A stretch of DNA of 44,042 nt from an uncultured Pseudomonadota bacterium. GTDB taxonomy: Bacteria; Pseudomonadota; Alphaproteobacteria; RF32; CAG-239. A model generated the notes under the pieces. It was not told where the DNA came from. It was given only the letters and a program-made list of their open reading frames with translations, and ran no database searches. The translations under genes and the position numbers were made by a program. The number at the start of each line of letters is the position of its first letter. The first letter of the stretch is position 1. Positions 15,361 through 24,013 of this stretch are shown here, in pieces. The stretch is taken from positions 1 to 44,042 of the forward strand of contig CACWQS010000008.1 in NCBI GenBank assembly GCA_902763155.1. The letters are read 5' to 3'.

Positions 15361-17040
15361 ATGCCTGCTTACCAATACATCTTTGTCATGCAGCACTTAA
15401 CCAAAGTTTTGCCGGGAGGACGCGAACTTTTTAAAGATATCACTCTATCTTTTTTGCCGGGAGCCAAAATCGGCGTTTTGGGGGTTAACGGTGCCGGTAA
15501 ATCAACACTTTTGAAAATTATGGCCGGTGTCGATAAAGAATTTAACGGCGAAGCGTGGGCAGCCGATGGTGTGAAAGTAGGATATTTGGAACAAGAACCA
15601 CAGTTGGATCCAAGTAAAAACGTAATGGAAAATGTGATGGACGGCTTAAGCGAAACACAGGCTTTGCTTAAGCGCTTTGAAGAAGTTTCCGCCAAGTTTG
15701 CCGAGCCGATGACAGATGATGAGATGAACGATTTAATTGCCGAACAAGCGGAATTACAGGAGAAAATCGATGCAGTTAACGGTTGGGATATTGAACGCAT
15801 GGTGCAAATAGCCATGGACGCACTGCGTTGCCCGCCGGCCGATGCCGATGTTACCAAGCTTTCCGGTGGTGAAAAACGCCGCGTAGCACTCTGTCGCTTG
15901 CTTTTACAACAGCCGGATATGTTGCTTCTTGACGAACCGACTAACCATTTGGATGCCGAATCGGTTGCGTGGTTGGAACACCACTTGCGCGATTATAACG
16001 GCACAGTGGTAATGGTAACGCATGACCGTTATTTCTTGGATAACGTTACAGGATGGATTTTGGAACTCGACCGCGGACAAGGGATTCCTTACGAGGGGAA
16101 CTACACTTCTTGGTTAGAGCAAAAACAAAAACGTTTGGAACAGGAAAGTCGTGAAGAAAACGCCCGTCAACGCGTGTTAGCCAACGAATTGGAATGGATC
16201 AGAAAAAATCCGAAAGCTCGTCAGGCCAAATCTAAGGCGCGCATCAATGCTTATGATGAACTGTTGTCACAGTCAACCCGTGAAAAAATTACGACCGCAC
16301 ACATCAATATTCCGATGACCGAGCGCTTGGGCGATTTGGTCATAGAAGCCGAACACATCAGTAAAGCTTTTGGCGATAGGGTGCTGATTGATGATTTGTC
16401 GTTCAAAATTCCGAAGGGCGCAATTGTGGGAATTATTGGCCCGAACGGTGCCGGTAAGACCACGCTGTTTAGAATGATTACCGGACAGGAAAAACCGGAT
16501 TCGGGAACAATTCGTATTGGCGATACGGTAGATTTGGGCTATGTTGACCAGTCGCGTGATGAGCTGAATGCCGACAAAAATGTATGGGAAGAAATTTCCG
16601 ATGGCTTGGATATGATTCAACTTGGCAAAAATGAAGTTTCATCACGTGCATACGTAGGACAATTCAACTTCAAAGGTGCCGACCAACAAAAGAAAGTCGG
16701 TAATTTGTCGGGTGGTGAACGTAATCGCGTGCATTTGGCAAAGATGCTTCGCAAGGGCGCTAATGTTATTTTACTCGATGAGCCGACCAACGATTTGGAC
16801 GTTGACACGCTTCGTTCATTGGAAGAGGGGATTAACAACTACCCCGGGTGTGTGTTGGTAACCTCACACGACAGATGGTTCTTGGATCGTCTGGCAACCC
16901 ATATTTTGGCTTATGAAGATGATGGACATGTTGAATGGTTTGAAGGTAATTTTGAAGATTATGAAAAAGATAAAAAAGCCCGTTTGGGCGAAGATGCCTG
17001 CAATCCGCACCGCATTCGCTACAAAAAGCTGATTTCATAA
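15361..17040 (+). CDS. ettA: ABC-F translation factor, EttA type
   Basis: 559 residues, the EttA length. There are two ATP-binding cassettes without membrane segments: Walker [11 protein letters not shown] (near 42) and [10 protein letters not shown] (near 360), signatures L-S-G-G-E-K-R-R and L-S-G-G-E-R-N-R, and Walker [12 protein letters not shown] and [11 protein letters not shown]. The inter-domain linker (about 240-320) carries the basic [14 protein letters not shown] of EttA. EttA binds the ribosomal E site and couples translation start to ATP/ADP level. AAAAAGGAG precedes ATG. Confidence 0.95.
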   Translation: MPAYQYIFVMQHLTKVLPGGRELFKDITLSFLPGAKIGVLGVNGAGKSTLLKIMAGVDKEFNGEAWAADGVKVGYLEQEPQLDPSKNVMENVMDGLSETQALLKRFEEVSAKFAEPMTDDEMNDLIAEQAELQEKIDAVNGWDIERMVQIAMDALRCPPADADVTKLSGGEKRRVALCRLLLQQPDMLLLDEPTNHLDAESVAWLEHHLRDYNGTVVMVTHDRYFLDNVTGWILELDRGQGIPYEGNYTSWLEQKQKRLEQESREENARQRVLANELEWIRKNPKARQAKSKARINAYDELLSQSTREKITTAHINIPMTERLGDLVIEAEHISKAFGDRVLIDDLSFKIPKGAIVGIIGPNGAGKTTLFRMITGQEKPDSGTIRIGDTVDLGYVDQSRDELNADKNVWEEISDGLDMIQLGKNEVSSRAYVGQFNFKGADQQKKVGNLSGGERNRVHLAKMLRKGANVILLDEPTNDLDVDTLRSLEEGINNYPGCVLVTSHDRWFLDRLATHILAYEDDGHVEWFEGNFEDYEKDKKARLGEDACNPHRIRYKKLIS

Positions 17041-17084
17041 TTTTTAGCTCATACCAATATACCATTAGTAACCGGAGGGGGTGT

Positions 17085-17981
17085 ATGGATAAACTGAGAA
17101 TAGCGATTATAGGTTGCAGAAATATGGGGCAGAAGCACCTCAAGACTTTACGGGAAAATTTTGCCGACATTGCAGATGTTGTCGGAATATTGAATTCAAC
17201 ACCCGAGTCATCCGCACAGCGAGCAGCCGAGCTCTGTGTGCCGTATTTTACTGATATTGATGAGATAAATAAAAATAAGGTAGATGCGGCAATTGTTTCA
17301 ACTCCGGCTTCAACTCACGCCGCAATAGGAGAAAAATTACTTTTGCGAGGAATTCCCTGCCTTATAGAAAAGCCGCTGGCAACAACATTAGACGGATGCG
17401 AAAAGTTGATTTCGGCTGCGAAGTCCGGCAAAAGTTTAATTGTTACCGGACATACTGAAAATTACAATCCTGCAGTTATCCGACTAAAAAAAGAACTGCA
17501 CTCACCGATTGTCTGTATCAGGGGAATTCGGACCAGCCGTAATGCTACCAACATAACCGGCATTAGTGTTATTCAAGAACTTATGATTCACGATTTGGCT
17601 ATCGTTTATTCTCTGCTGGGTAATGATCTGGCAAAGTTCACAGTCAACAAACGTCCTGATTTGGGTTGGGAAAATCATGCTATTGTAAAGATGAAATATA
17701 AAAACGGCGCATCGGTAGAACTGGAGGCATTGCGCGAAAATCGAGAAGTTGAACGTTTTATGGATATTAACGACAACGACGGAAATATTTTTCATATTGA
17801 CTTTATGGAGCGCCGACTGCTTAAAAATGGTCAGATATTGACTGAAGGCGGCAATTCGCTGCAAAATGAATTGGCTGATTTTATTGATTGTGTTAAAAAT
17901 GGGGGAACTCCTCAGGTAGAAACGCGTGAGGCTATGAATATTCTTAAACTATGTCTGCATTTAGAAAGTGAAATAAAATAA
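17085..17981 (+). CDS. Gfo/Idh/MocA family oxidoreductase
   Basis: 298 residues. The N-terminal Rossmann fold is I-A-I-I-G-C-R-N-M-G-Q-K-H-L (GxxxxG with Cys and Asn replacing usual Gly and Gly positions), followed by V-D-A-A-I-V-S-T-P-A-S-T-H and the catalytic-lysine motif I-E-K-P-L-A. The C-terminal beta domain contains G-I-S-V-I-Q-E-L-M-I-H-D-L-A-I. Such enzymes oxidise or epimerise sugars, inositols or nucleotide sugars with NAD(P). The substrate cannot be read from sequence; a sugar-nucleotide role would suit the glycosyltransferase genes 8 kb away. A strong GGAGGGGG lies a few bases before ATG. Confidence 0.85.
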   Translation: MDKLRIAIIGCRNMGQKHLKTLRENFADIADVVGILNSTPESSAQRAAELCVPYFTDIDEINKNKVDAAIVSTPASTHAAIGEKLLLRGIPCLIEKPLATTLDGCEKLISAAKSGKSLIVTGHTENYNPAVIRLKKELHSPIVCIRGIRTSRNATNITGISVIQELMIHDLAIVYSLLGNDLAKFTVNKRPDLGWENHAIVKMKYKNGASVELEALRENREVERFMDINDNDGNIFHIDFMERRLLKNGQILTEGGNSLQNELADFIDCVKNGGTPQVETREAMNILKLCLHLESEIK

Positions 17982-18000
17982 TCTAGGTAATCGCTATAAT

Positions 18001-18206
18001 CAACAAAGAACCAACTTTCAGGTGGTTCTTTGTTGGTGAGCTCGGTGGGATTATCGAGCCTATGCTCTTTCACTTCGCTCATCAGCTTTCAGCTGACCGC
18101 GATACTTCCGTCTCGCTTTCGCTTGTAGTCGAACCCGCTTCTTCGCGGGTTCTCATCCGCTCGCTCATACCAATAGAAAAAGACCGCACAAGGCGGCCTT
18201 TTCTAT
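18001..18206. repeat. tRNA-tail element B (tRNA-Lys TTT)
   Basis: This lies downstream of the leftward tRNA-Lys. Next to the tRNA is a hairpin (about 18168-18207) whose outer arms, ATACCAATAG and CTATTGGT, include the tRNA CCA end. The far arm continues on the plus strand at 18145-18176 as a degenerate inverted tRNA tail: GCGGGTTCTCATCC where the tRNA has GCGGGTTCGAATCC, then CGCTCATACCAATAG versus CGAGCTCACCAATAG. A GC-rich spacer (18053-18144) includes the shared core (18091-18136). At 18033-18052 the last 20 bases of the tRNA tail recur in direct orientation, followed by another hairpin at 18001-18035 (CAACAAAGAACCA/TGGTTCTTTGTTG). Confidence 0.75.
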
Positions 18207-18282
18207 TGGTGAGCTCGGTGGGATTCGAACCCGCGACCCTTTGATTAAAAGTCAAATGCTCTACCGACTGAGCTACGAACTC
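18207..18282 (-). tRNA. tRNA-Lys (TTT)
   Basis: Acceptor GAGTTCG/CGAGCTC with one G-T pair, anticodon loop CTTTTAA giving TTT, T-loop TTCGAAT, A73 and encoded CCA. Confidence 0.95.
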
Positions 18283-18298
18283 AACTAAATCGAGTATG

Positions 18299-18327
18299 CT
18301 TATAGAAGATAATTTACTATAAGTCAA
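18299..18327 (-). promoter_or_regulatory. Promoter of tRNA-Lys (TTT)
   Basis: On the minus strand TTGACT, 17 bases, TATAAG, 16 bases before the tRNA. Confidence 0.75.
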
Positions 18328-18443
18328 TAAAAAAAATAAAAAAAGTGAAAAATTTTGAAATAGGTATTTATTTCTTAAGATTTATGTGTTAGCATACTTC
18401 TATGTTGAATTTTTAGTATCATTACAAAGATGAGGAAATTACA

Positions 18444-18764
18444 ATGGCAATAAGCAATGAAGTGGGAAAGAAAAGTCGCTACAGCATTTTACAAAATGCT
18501 CAAGGTGACATTATGGTTATGATGAATAGTCGCGTCGGCGGGCCGGAAAATCCGCGTTTTATTTATGATGGCGGCGATAAAGCTCTGCTTTATCGTTCCC
18601 AAGAGAGCTCCGTTGCTTTCAAGGATATTGATCCTGAAGCCAGAACCCCGCTTAAATCTGTTGCCGAAATTTTAATCGTTGAAATCGAAAACGACGATGT
18701 GGAAAGAGAATATATAGTGCCGGTTCGTATCGTTAGAGACGTTAACAGTTTAATTATATCATAA
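18444..18764 (+). CDS. Small protein upstream of the nuoL-like gene, unknown
   Basis: 106 residues with no signal peptide or membrane segment. Visible strings are S-R-Y-S-I-L-Q-N-A-Q-G-D-I-M-V-M-M-N-S-R-V-G-G-P, F-I-Y-D-G-G-D-K-A-L-L-Y-R, and a C-terminal beta-rich I-L-I-V-E-I-E-N-D-D-V-E-R. Not recognised. GAGGAAAT lies about seven bases before ATG. The stop is 15 bases before nuoL, so it heads the nuoLMN-birA-rnj operon, where nuoK would sit in a complete complex I operon. It is not a NuoK (no membrane helices). Confidence 0.7.
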   Translation: MAISNEVGKKSRYSILQNAQGDIMVMMNSRVGGPENPRFIYDGGDKALLYRSQESSVAFKDIDPEARTPLKSVAEILIVEIENDDVEREYIVPVRIVRDVNSLIIS

Positions 18765-18779
18765 AAATAAGGCGGCAGA

Positions 18780-20462
18780 ATGATTGCATTTACCACACTG
18801 GCGCTTTTGGGAATTGCGCTATTGAGCAGTATCGGAGTGGGGGTAAAGAAAGATAAACTGCTGTCTTTTTTTGTGTTTATTTTGCTTGGTGTGGTTTTTT
18901 CGCAATTTTGCCAGGCATTTTTAAGCGGGCAAGAGCAAACTTTCTCATTTTTGTGGAACAGTTCCCCGAGCGGAGATATCAAGATAGATATCATCTCTAA
19001 TGCTTATCACTATAATTTTATTCTGCCGTTTTTTATCATAACATTGGTAACAGGGGCGCAAAATCTGCTTTTCCGCTATGAAGAAAGACGTAGTCTTTAT
19101 AATGCTATGCTGATTTTTAATTTAGCCGCTTTAATCCTTATGATTACCAGTAACAATTTTGTGCAGCTGCTGTGTGCTTTGTTTTTGATTGATATTTTAT
19201 CTATGTTTTTAATTAAAAATCCGCAGGCTTACCGGCGCTATATTTTGTTAAACATGGCGGCTGATATGATGATATTTACGGTTTTGGCCATCATAAATTG
19301 TCGGATTGATTCGCTTGATATAAGGGAGATACTGCGTTATAAGCAAATGGGAATGCATCTTGATTTTATTACCATAATCGGACTTAGTGCCGTTTTTATG
19401 AAGATGGGTTTTTGGGGCTTTAATATCGGCTTTTCAGGTCTGCAGAATATTCGGGTTCATAGGTTGTTAAATGTTTTGTTTTTGTCTTCTCCGGTTGGGG
19501 CATTGATTTTGTTAATGAAATTTCATGTTCTTTGGAATTCATCGATTTATTTTACGCCATATTTGCATTGTGCTTGCATCTTAAGCATTGCCGGCGGTTT
19601 TATCGGTAGTTTATTATATGATAATTTCAAGAAAAAAATCATATACTGGCAGATGATGTTTTGGGCTTTGATGCTTGAATTACTCTGCTTCCAAGGTTTT
19701 GTTTGGGTTGATAACAATGTTTATTTGCTTTTGCAAATGGTTACCTTATCATGGTGTTGGTATTTGTTATATTACCATTGTCGGCGGCCAAATTCGGTGC
19801 AGCATTGGTTGCAACAAAAATATTCCGGTCAAATGGTCATTTTTATTGCTCTGATGTTAATGACTTTAATGGTTGCTGCTATGTCTGGATCATTAACAGC
19901 AATGTATAACAGTGGTAACCGTAATTACATTTGGTTTTTTGCCACCACATTCGTTTTATCGATGTCAACAGTTATACGTCAAATTTTTGCACCGAAAAAA
20001 ACAAAACAACTTCCGATTCGCTCCAATAAACCGCATCCTTTCAGCTATTTACTCGTGAGTGGTTTAGGTGCTTTTATTTCGCAACCGCAATATCTGAATG
20101 TGTTACCGGTTTATGGTTTTACAAGTGCATTTGTCTTTCTGTGCCGCTATTCTCCGCTATGGCGATTACAAAATCTTTATCGCTCGAAACTTTTGCAAAA
20201 TAACGATTTTATCGGTATGTTTTATAAATATGCATTTATTAAACCTTTGCGTTACGGGGGCAGATTCTTATGGCTCTTAATCGATCATTTGTTTATTGAA
20301 CGTATTGTTATTGGCTTTTTACTCTCAATGGCGCAGAGCGGATTGCGCTTTTTCCGGCGCTTGCATAACAATACAACGCTGGGCGGGACAGTTATTGTTC
20401 TGATATTGGTAATAATGCTTTGGCTATCTTATGTATGGGGAGGAAAAATAGAAAATGTTTAA
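18780..20462 (+). CDS. Divergent NuoL-like antiporter-type membrane protein
   Basis: 560 residues, about 13-16 hydrophobic helices; NuoL is about 610. Homology is supported by alignable stretches: N-N-F-V-Q-L-L ... D-I-L-S-M-F-L-I (NuoL helix 5), L-D-I-R-E-I-L, the K-M-G-F-W-G-F-N helix (K229 region), the D-N-F-K-K-K-I-I-Y equivalent of D-I-K-R-V-L-A-Y, and a C-terminal extension ending in helices. By eye, the helix-5 Glu (E144 in E. coli) is Phe, the TM7 Lys is kept, the H-x-x-x-H and Lys of TM10-11 are Val/Trp-type, and the S-K-D-E loop is replaced by N-S-G-N. Operon order (then nuoM, nuoN, birA, rnj) confirms ancestry. Whether it still moves protons is doubtful. It overlaps the next gene by 8 bases. 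Confidence 0.75.
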   Translation: MIAFTTLALLGIALLSSIGVGVKKDKLLSFFVFILLGVVFSQFCQAFLSGQEQTFSFLWNSSPSGDIKIDIISNAYHYNFILPFFIITLVTGAQNLLFRYEERRSLYNAMLIFNLAALILMITSNNFVQLLCALFLIDILSMFLIKNPQAYRRYILLNMAADMMIFTVLAIINCRIDSLDIREILRYKQMGMHLDFITIIGLSAVFMKMGFWGFNIGFSGLQNIRVHRLLNVLFLSSPVGALILLMKFHVLWNSSIYFTPYLHCACILSIAGGFIGSLLYDNFKKKIIYWQMMFWALMLELLCFQGFVWVDNNVYLLLQMVTLSWCWYLLYYHCRRPNSVQHWLQQKYSGQMVIFIALMLMTLMVAAMSGSLTAMYNSGNRNYIWFFATTFVLSMSTVIRQIFAPKKTKQLPIRSNKPHPFSYLLVSGLGAFISQPQYLNVLPVYGFTSAFVFLCRYSPLWRLQNLYRSKLLQNNDFIGMFYKYAFIKPLRYGGRFLWLLIDHLFIERIVIGFLLSMAQSGLRFFRRLHNNTTLGGTVIVLILVIMLWLSYVWGGKIENV

Positions 20463-21876
20463 CCTGTCCCTGATGCTTTTGTTATTACCTCTGCTTGGTT
20501 GTTTATTTGTCCTTACTTCGCAGAAAAAAGGCAATAATGCTCATCATGTAACACTTTTTACGTTAGGTTCAGGCATATTTATCATCTTAAGATTGTTTGC
20601 CGAACTTGATTTATCGCAAAAAGGATTGCAATTCATCCATCAGCTTAATTGGCTTGAAAGCGCAAATATTCGCCTTTCTTTTGGTTTTGACGCTTTTGCG
20701 CTATTACTATTGCTCGGAATATATATATCTGTTCTTATTGGGGTTGTAGGTCTTGATGATAAAAGTAAAAAAAGTAAATCGCTGTTGGCATGGAGCTTAT
20801 ATCTTTTATGGAATATAACCGGTTTTCTCGGCGCCAATGATATGTTTTCTTTTTATGCTTATTTTGCCGGAATGTTAGTTCCTCTGTTTATGCTTATAGG
20901 CAGTTTCAGTCAGTTAAAGAAAAAAAATACGTTTTATCTGTTTTTCTTGTTTAATTTCGCCGGTGTACTGATCTTGCTTTGTTCCTTGCTACTGGTCTAT
21001 AAATTTTATCATGGTAATTTGCAATTACAAGAGATTGCTTTGGTGCATCTTCCTCCAAAGGTGGCGCAAGTTGTTTGGGGCGGCGTTTGCTTGGCATTAC
21101 TGGTCAGAATCCCGATTTGGCCTTTCCACTATTGGATATCAAATATTGGTTCCAATATCAAAAATCCGCTCGTGTATATTTGCACAAATTTATTACCGTT
21201 GACAGGGCTGTATGGCTTTATGCGCTTATGGCAATTAACGATAGCCGACAGTGTGCGCCCATATATATTACTTCTGGTAGTTTTTTGTTTGCTTTCCATG
21301 CTGTTTATTGCCCTGATTGGTATCGCGCATAAAGATTTTTTATACAAACTCTTTGCCTATATGACCGTTTTTTACTTACTTTTTCTACTTTCCGAAATAT
21401 TACTTTCATCTGTTTTATTGGCCGACTCTTTACAAATGAATATTGCATACTCCTTGTTTATATTCCTGCTTGTTACCTCATCTCTGATAGCAATTGATTT
21501 GCGGTTGGAAAAAGAGTGTATGGAAAAGAATTGTGAATATCGGGGGATTTTGGCTTATATGCCGCGCCGTTCAAAAGTTTTTGCCTTTTTTGTATTGGTA
21601 GCGCTTGGATTGCCGATTTCTTCAATGTTTTGGAATAATTTTATAATTATCTCGGCATTGTTTAACTTTAATTTCTTTATTGGTATAATGGTTATGTTTG
21701 CCATATCTTTGATATCTGTTTCTATATTATACGAACTCTATATGATGCGAGATTTGAAAAAACGCGCGACAAATAACGATATCGAAGATATTTCGCAAGG
21801 TCGGTTTGCTTTTTTTATGGTAATAATTATCATCATCTTCCTATCATTTTTTAATCCGTTATGGTTTGTGGACTGA
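20455..21876 (+). CDS. Divergent NuoM-like antiporter-type membrane protein
   Basis: 473 residues, about 13-14 helices. NuoM-like features are F-G-F-D-A-F-A-L-L-L-L-L near residue 75, F-Y-A-Y-F-A-G-M-L-V-P-L-F-M-L-I-G near 135 (NuoM has W-E-x-M-L-V-P-M), and R-I-P-I-W-P-F-H-Y-W-I (NuoM K-x-P-x-x-P-F-H-x-W-L). By this alignment the essential Glu is Ala and the helix-7 Lys is Arg. The helix-8 Lys in N-L-L-P-L-T-G-L-Y-G-F-M-R is also gone (L-K-x-G-x-Y-G in NuoM). The frame is intact and translationally coupled on both sides, so the protein is maintained in spite of these losses. Confidence 0.8.
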   Translation: MFNLSLMLLLLPLLGCLFVLTSQKKGNNAHHVTLFTLGSGIFIILRLFAELDLSQKGLQFIHQLNWLESANIRLSFGFDAFALLLLLGIYISVLIGVVGLDDKSKKSKSLLAWSLYLLWNITGFLGANDMFSFYAYFAGMLVPLFMLIGSFSQLKKKNTFYLFFLFNFAGVLILLCSLLLVYKFYHGNLQLQEIALVHLPPKVAQVVWGGVCLALLVRIPIWPFHYWISNIGSNIKNPLVYICTNLLPLTGLYGFMRLWQLTIADSVRPYILLLVVFCLLSMLFIALIGIAHKDFLYKLFAYMTVFYLLFLLSEILLSSVLLADSLQMNIAYSLFIFLLVTSSLIAIDLRLEKECMEKNCEYRGILAYMPRRSKVFAFFVLVALGLPISSMFWNNFIIISALFNFNFFIGIMVMFAISLISVSILYELYMMRDLKKRATNNDIEDISQGRFAFFMVIIIIIFLSFFNPLWFVD

Positions 21877-21887
21877 GAGGGGGTTGA

Positions 21888-23294
21888 ATGTTGGAACATT
21901 TAATATATTTATCACCTTTATTGCTTATCTTCAGCGGAATAGTATTTTACGCTCTGGTTAATTTCAGGCAGGACGAAACTAACAAGTGTTTTAGGTTCAG
22001 TCGCATCTTGTTGTTTGCGGGTTTAGTATTAAACATTATTTTCTATAATAAACCGATGATTGCGGAAATTACCAGTGCGAACCGACTTACCTCTTCTTTT
22101 GTTGAGCTATTGTATATTGGAGCTTTACTTTTGGTATATTTGGCTCGCAAATGGTTTTCAAATATGAAACAAAGCGGCGGACAATTTTGTTATATGTTAT
22201 TACTTGGCGTTTTAGCCGGTAGTTTGCTGATTGTATCCAAAAACTTGGCCTTAACGACGGCAACCCTTATTTTGTTTGTTTTTGCTAACTATTATATGTT
22301 ACAAAAAGCCGTAAACAAACAAACGACAGAAATCGGCAGTTTATATTTAAGTGCTGCCACAACCTGCATAATATTGTTTATGACAGCTCTTATATTGGTT
22401 TATAGAGCCTGCCAATCTTTTGATTATGCGGATATCTCGGCATATTTGGCAAATAGCCCGCATTCGCTTGGCGTGTTTGCCATAGGAGCTGTTTTGGTTC
22501 TGGGTTACATGTTTTTATTTGCAGCCGCACCGCTACACTATTGGCTGACTGAAGCAGCGGGTAAAATGACCATGCCGGTCTTTGCCTATTTTATGCTACT
22601 GCCGAATATAGCTTATTTATTGAGTTTTATCAGGCTTAATTTGCGTGTTTTACAACCACTAAACAGCGAATTGCAGATGTTTTATGTCGGAGTGGCGTTT
22701 ATGTCTATGTTTGTGGGCGCGGTAGGGGCATGCAGCAGCCAAAATATACGTAAAACATTTGCCTACATCGGCGTCTATTATATCGGTAATGTTTTTTTGG
22801 TCTTGCAACACATGACGCCTATTGCCGCCCAAACAACAATTATATACTGGATTGTATATTTGTTGGCAATGACCGGACTTTGCTTAACTTTGTTCAGTCT
22901 GAAGGCTAGAGGTGAATATTTGTTGACACTAAACGAGTTCTCCGGCGTGGCCTATAAATGTCCGATAGTTGCAATAACAATGATATTTTTTCTGTTTTCG
23001 CTTTTAGGACTTCCGCCTTTTACCGGAGTATTGGGAATTTTTGCAATTTTGAACAATTTAGCCGCTCAAAATCATTTTTATTATTTGTTGTATGTTTTGC
23101 TTACTTTAATGATGATTGGCTATGCCTATCTGCACATTATCCGCACTCTATATTTTGAAGACAGCCGTAACAACTTTGATAGAGTGGATTTAGGATTGTC
23201 TTGCTTGCTGATAATTTTAGTAATTTTGATGATATATCTGGTTTTGCAACCGCAATATTTGTTGGCACAGACGTGGTTGTTTGAGGTGCTATAA
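21888..23294 (+). CDS. Divergent NuoN-like antiporter-type membrane protein
   Basis: 468 residues, about 14 helices. NuoN-like strings are A-A-A-P-L-H-Y-W-L-T (NuoN K-x-x-x-x-P-F-H-x-W-x-P-D), S-S-Q-N-I-R-K-T-F-A-Y-I-G (N-I-K-R-x-L-A-Y-S-S-I), T-L-N-E-F-S-G-V-A-Y-K and L-L-G-L-P-P-F-T-G-V-L-G-I-F (S-L-x-G-x-P-P-x-x-G-F). The helix-5 Glu position reads T-L-I-L-F-V-F-A-N, the helix-7 Lys reads Leu (F-L-F-A-A-A-P), and the helix-8 Lys reads Asn (L-P-N-I-A). GGGGG precedes the ATG. The stop overlaps the birA start by one base. Confidence 0.8.
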   Translation: MLEHLIYLSPLLLIFSGIVFYALVNFRQDETNKCFRFSRILLFAGLVLNIIFYNKPMIAEITSANRLTSSFVELLYIGALLLVYLARKWFSNMKQSGGQFCYMLLLGVLAGSLLIVSKNLALTTATLILFVFANYYMLQKAVNKQTTEIGSLYLSAATTCIILFMTALILVYRACQSFDYADISAYLANSPHSLGVFAIGAVLVLGYMFLFAAAPLHYWLTEAAGKMTMPVFAYFMLLPNIAYLLSFIRLNLRVLQPLNSELQMFYVGVAFMSMFVGAVGACSSQNIRKTFAYIGVYYIGNVFLVLQHMTPIAAQTTIIYWIVYLLAMTGLCLTLFSLKARGEYLLTLNEFSGVAYKCPIVAITMIFFLFSLLGLPPFTGVLGIFAILNNLAAQNHFYYLLYVLLTLMMIGYAYLHIIRTLYFEDSRNNFDRVDLGLSCLLIILVILMIYLVLQPQYLLAQTWLFEVL

Positions 23295-24013
23295 TGATAA
23301 ATTGGCAAATAATTACATTGGGCAAAGTTGGTAGCACGAATGACGAAATAAAAAAATATTGCACTGAAAAAGGAAAATACGTGGTTCTTCGCGCCATAAA
23401 ACAAACGTCAGGTCGCGGCAGACGAGGACGTTCTTGGTGCAGTATGGAAGGTAATTTGTTTTTTTCATTGGCTCTGGAAATGCCTTTATCTAAACTTGGT
23501 ATGCTGGTAGTTATTGCTTCTCTCAGTTTGCACCAAGTTATAAAAAATCTCAATTCCCAAGCTGAGGTTAAACTGAAATGGCCGAACGATGTGCTGTTAG
23601 ACGGCGCCAAGGTAAGCGGTATGCTTTTGGAAAAAGGCCAGCTTGATTATATAATTGTCGGCATCGGCGTAAATATTGCCAAACATCCGGATAATGCAGA
23701 GATGCTTTATCCGACTACATCATTACAGGAGGCAGGTATTCACATTACGGCAGAGGAATTTATGGCGCAATATTTACAAAAATTCGAGCAAAATATGGAA
23801 CTTTTGCAAGCAGGTAAAGACGATATACTCCGTAATCAATGGCTTAAATGCGCCAAAGGTGTGGGAGAAAAAATTGCGGTGCGGCAAGAAGAAGGCGAAC
23901 AATCCGGCATTTTTCGGGGAATTGATGAAAACGCACATTTATTACTGGAAAAAGAAAACGAAATATGCCACATTAGAGTCGGCGATGTATTTTATATTGA
24001 GAAAGAAATATGA
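23294..24013 (+). CDS. birA: Biotin--protein ligase (BirA catalytic type, no DNA-binding domain)
   Basis: 239 residues. It begins directly with the catalytic domain: V-G-S-T-N-D-E near 13, the biotinyl-AMP loop G-R-G-R-R-G-R-S-W near 41, G-N-L-F-F-S-L, K-W-P-N-D-V-L-L-D-G-A-K-V-S-G-M-L-L-E, and I-I-V-G-I-G-V-N. A small C-terminal beta domain follows. No winged-helix repressor domain is present, so it is a class I enzyme that only biotinylates acceptors such as carboxylases. nuoN-birA is the standard alphaproteobacterial order. coaX, often next, is missing; rnj starts at the ATGA overlap. Confidence 0.92.
   Translation: MINWQIITLGKVGSTNDEIKKYCTEKGKYVVLRAIKQTSGRGRRGRSWCSMEGNLFFSLALEMPLSKLGMLVVIASLSLHQVIKNLNSQAEVKLKWPNDVLLDGAKVSGMLLEKGQLDYIIVGIGVNIAKHPDNAEMLYPTTSLQEAGIHITAEEFMAQYLQKFEQNMELLQAGKDDILRNQWLKCAKGVGEKIAVRQEEGEQSGIFRGIDENAHLLLEKENEICHIRVGDVFYIEKEI

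Noticed and set aside
15369..15857. 162-codon ORF antisense to ettA, and similar long antisense frames in fba, hpf and rplA
   Set aside because: They are shadows of conserved genes on the other strand, low-complexity in composition and without initiation signals.
18062..18244. ORF of 60 codons across element B and tRNA-Lys
   Set aside because: It overlaps the tRNA and its terminator and has no ribosome site.
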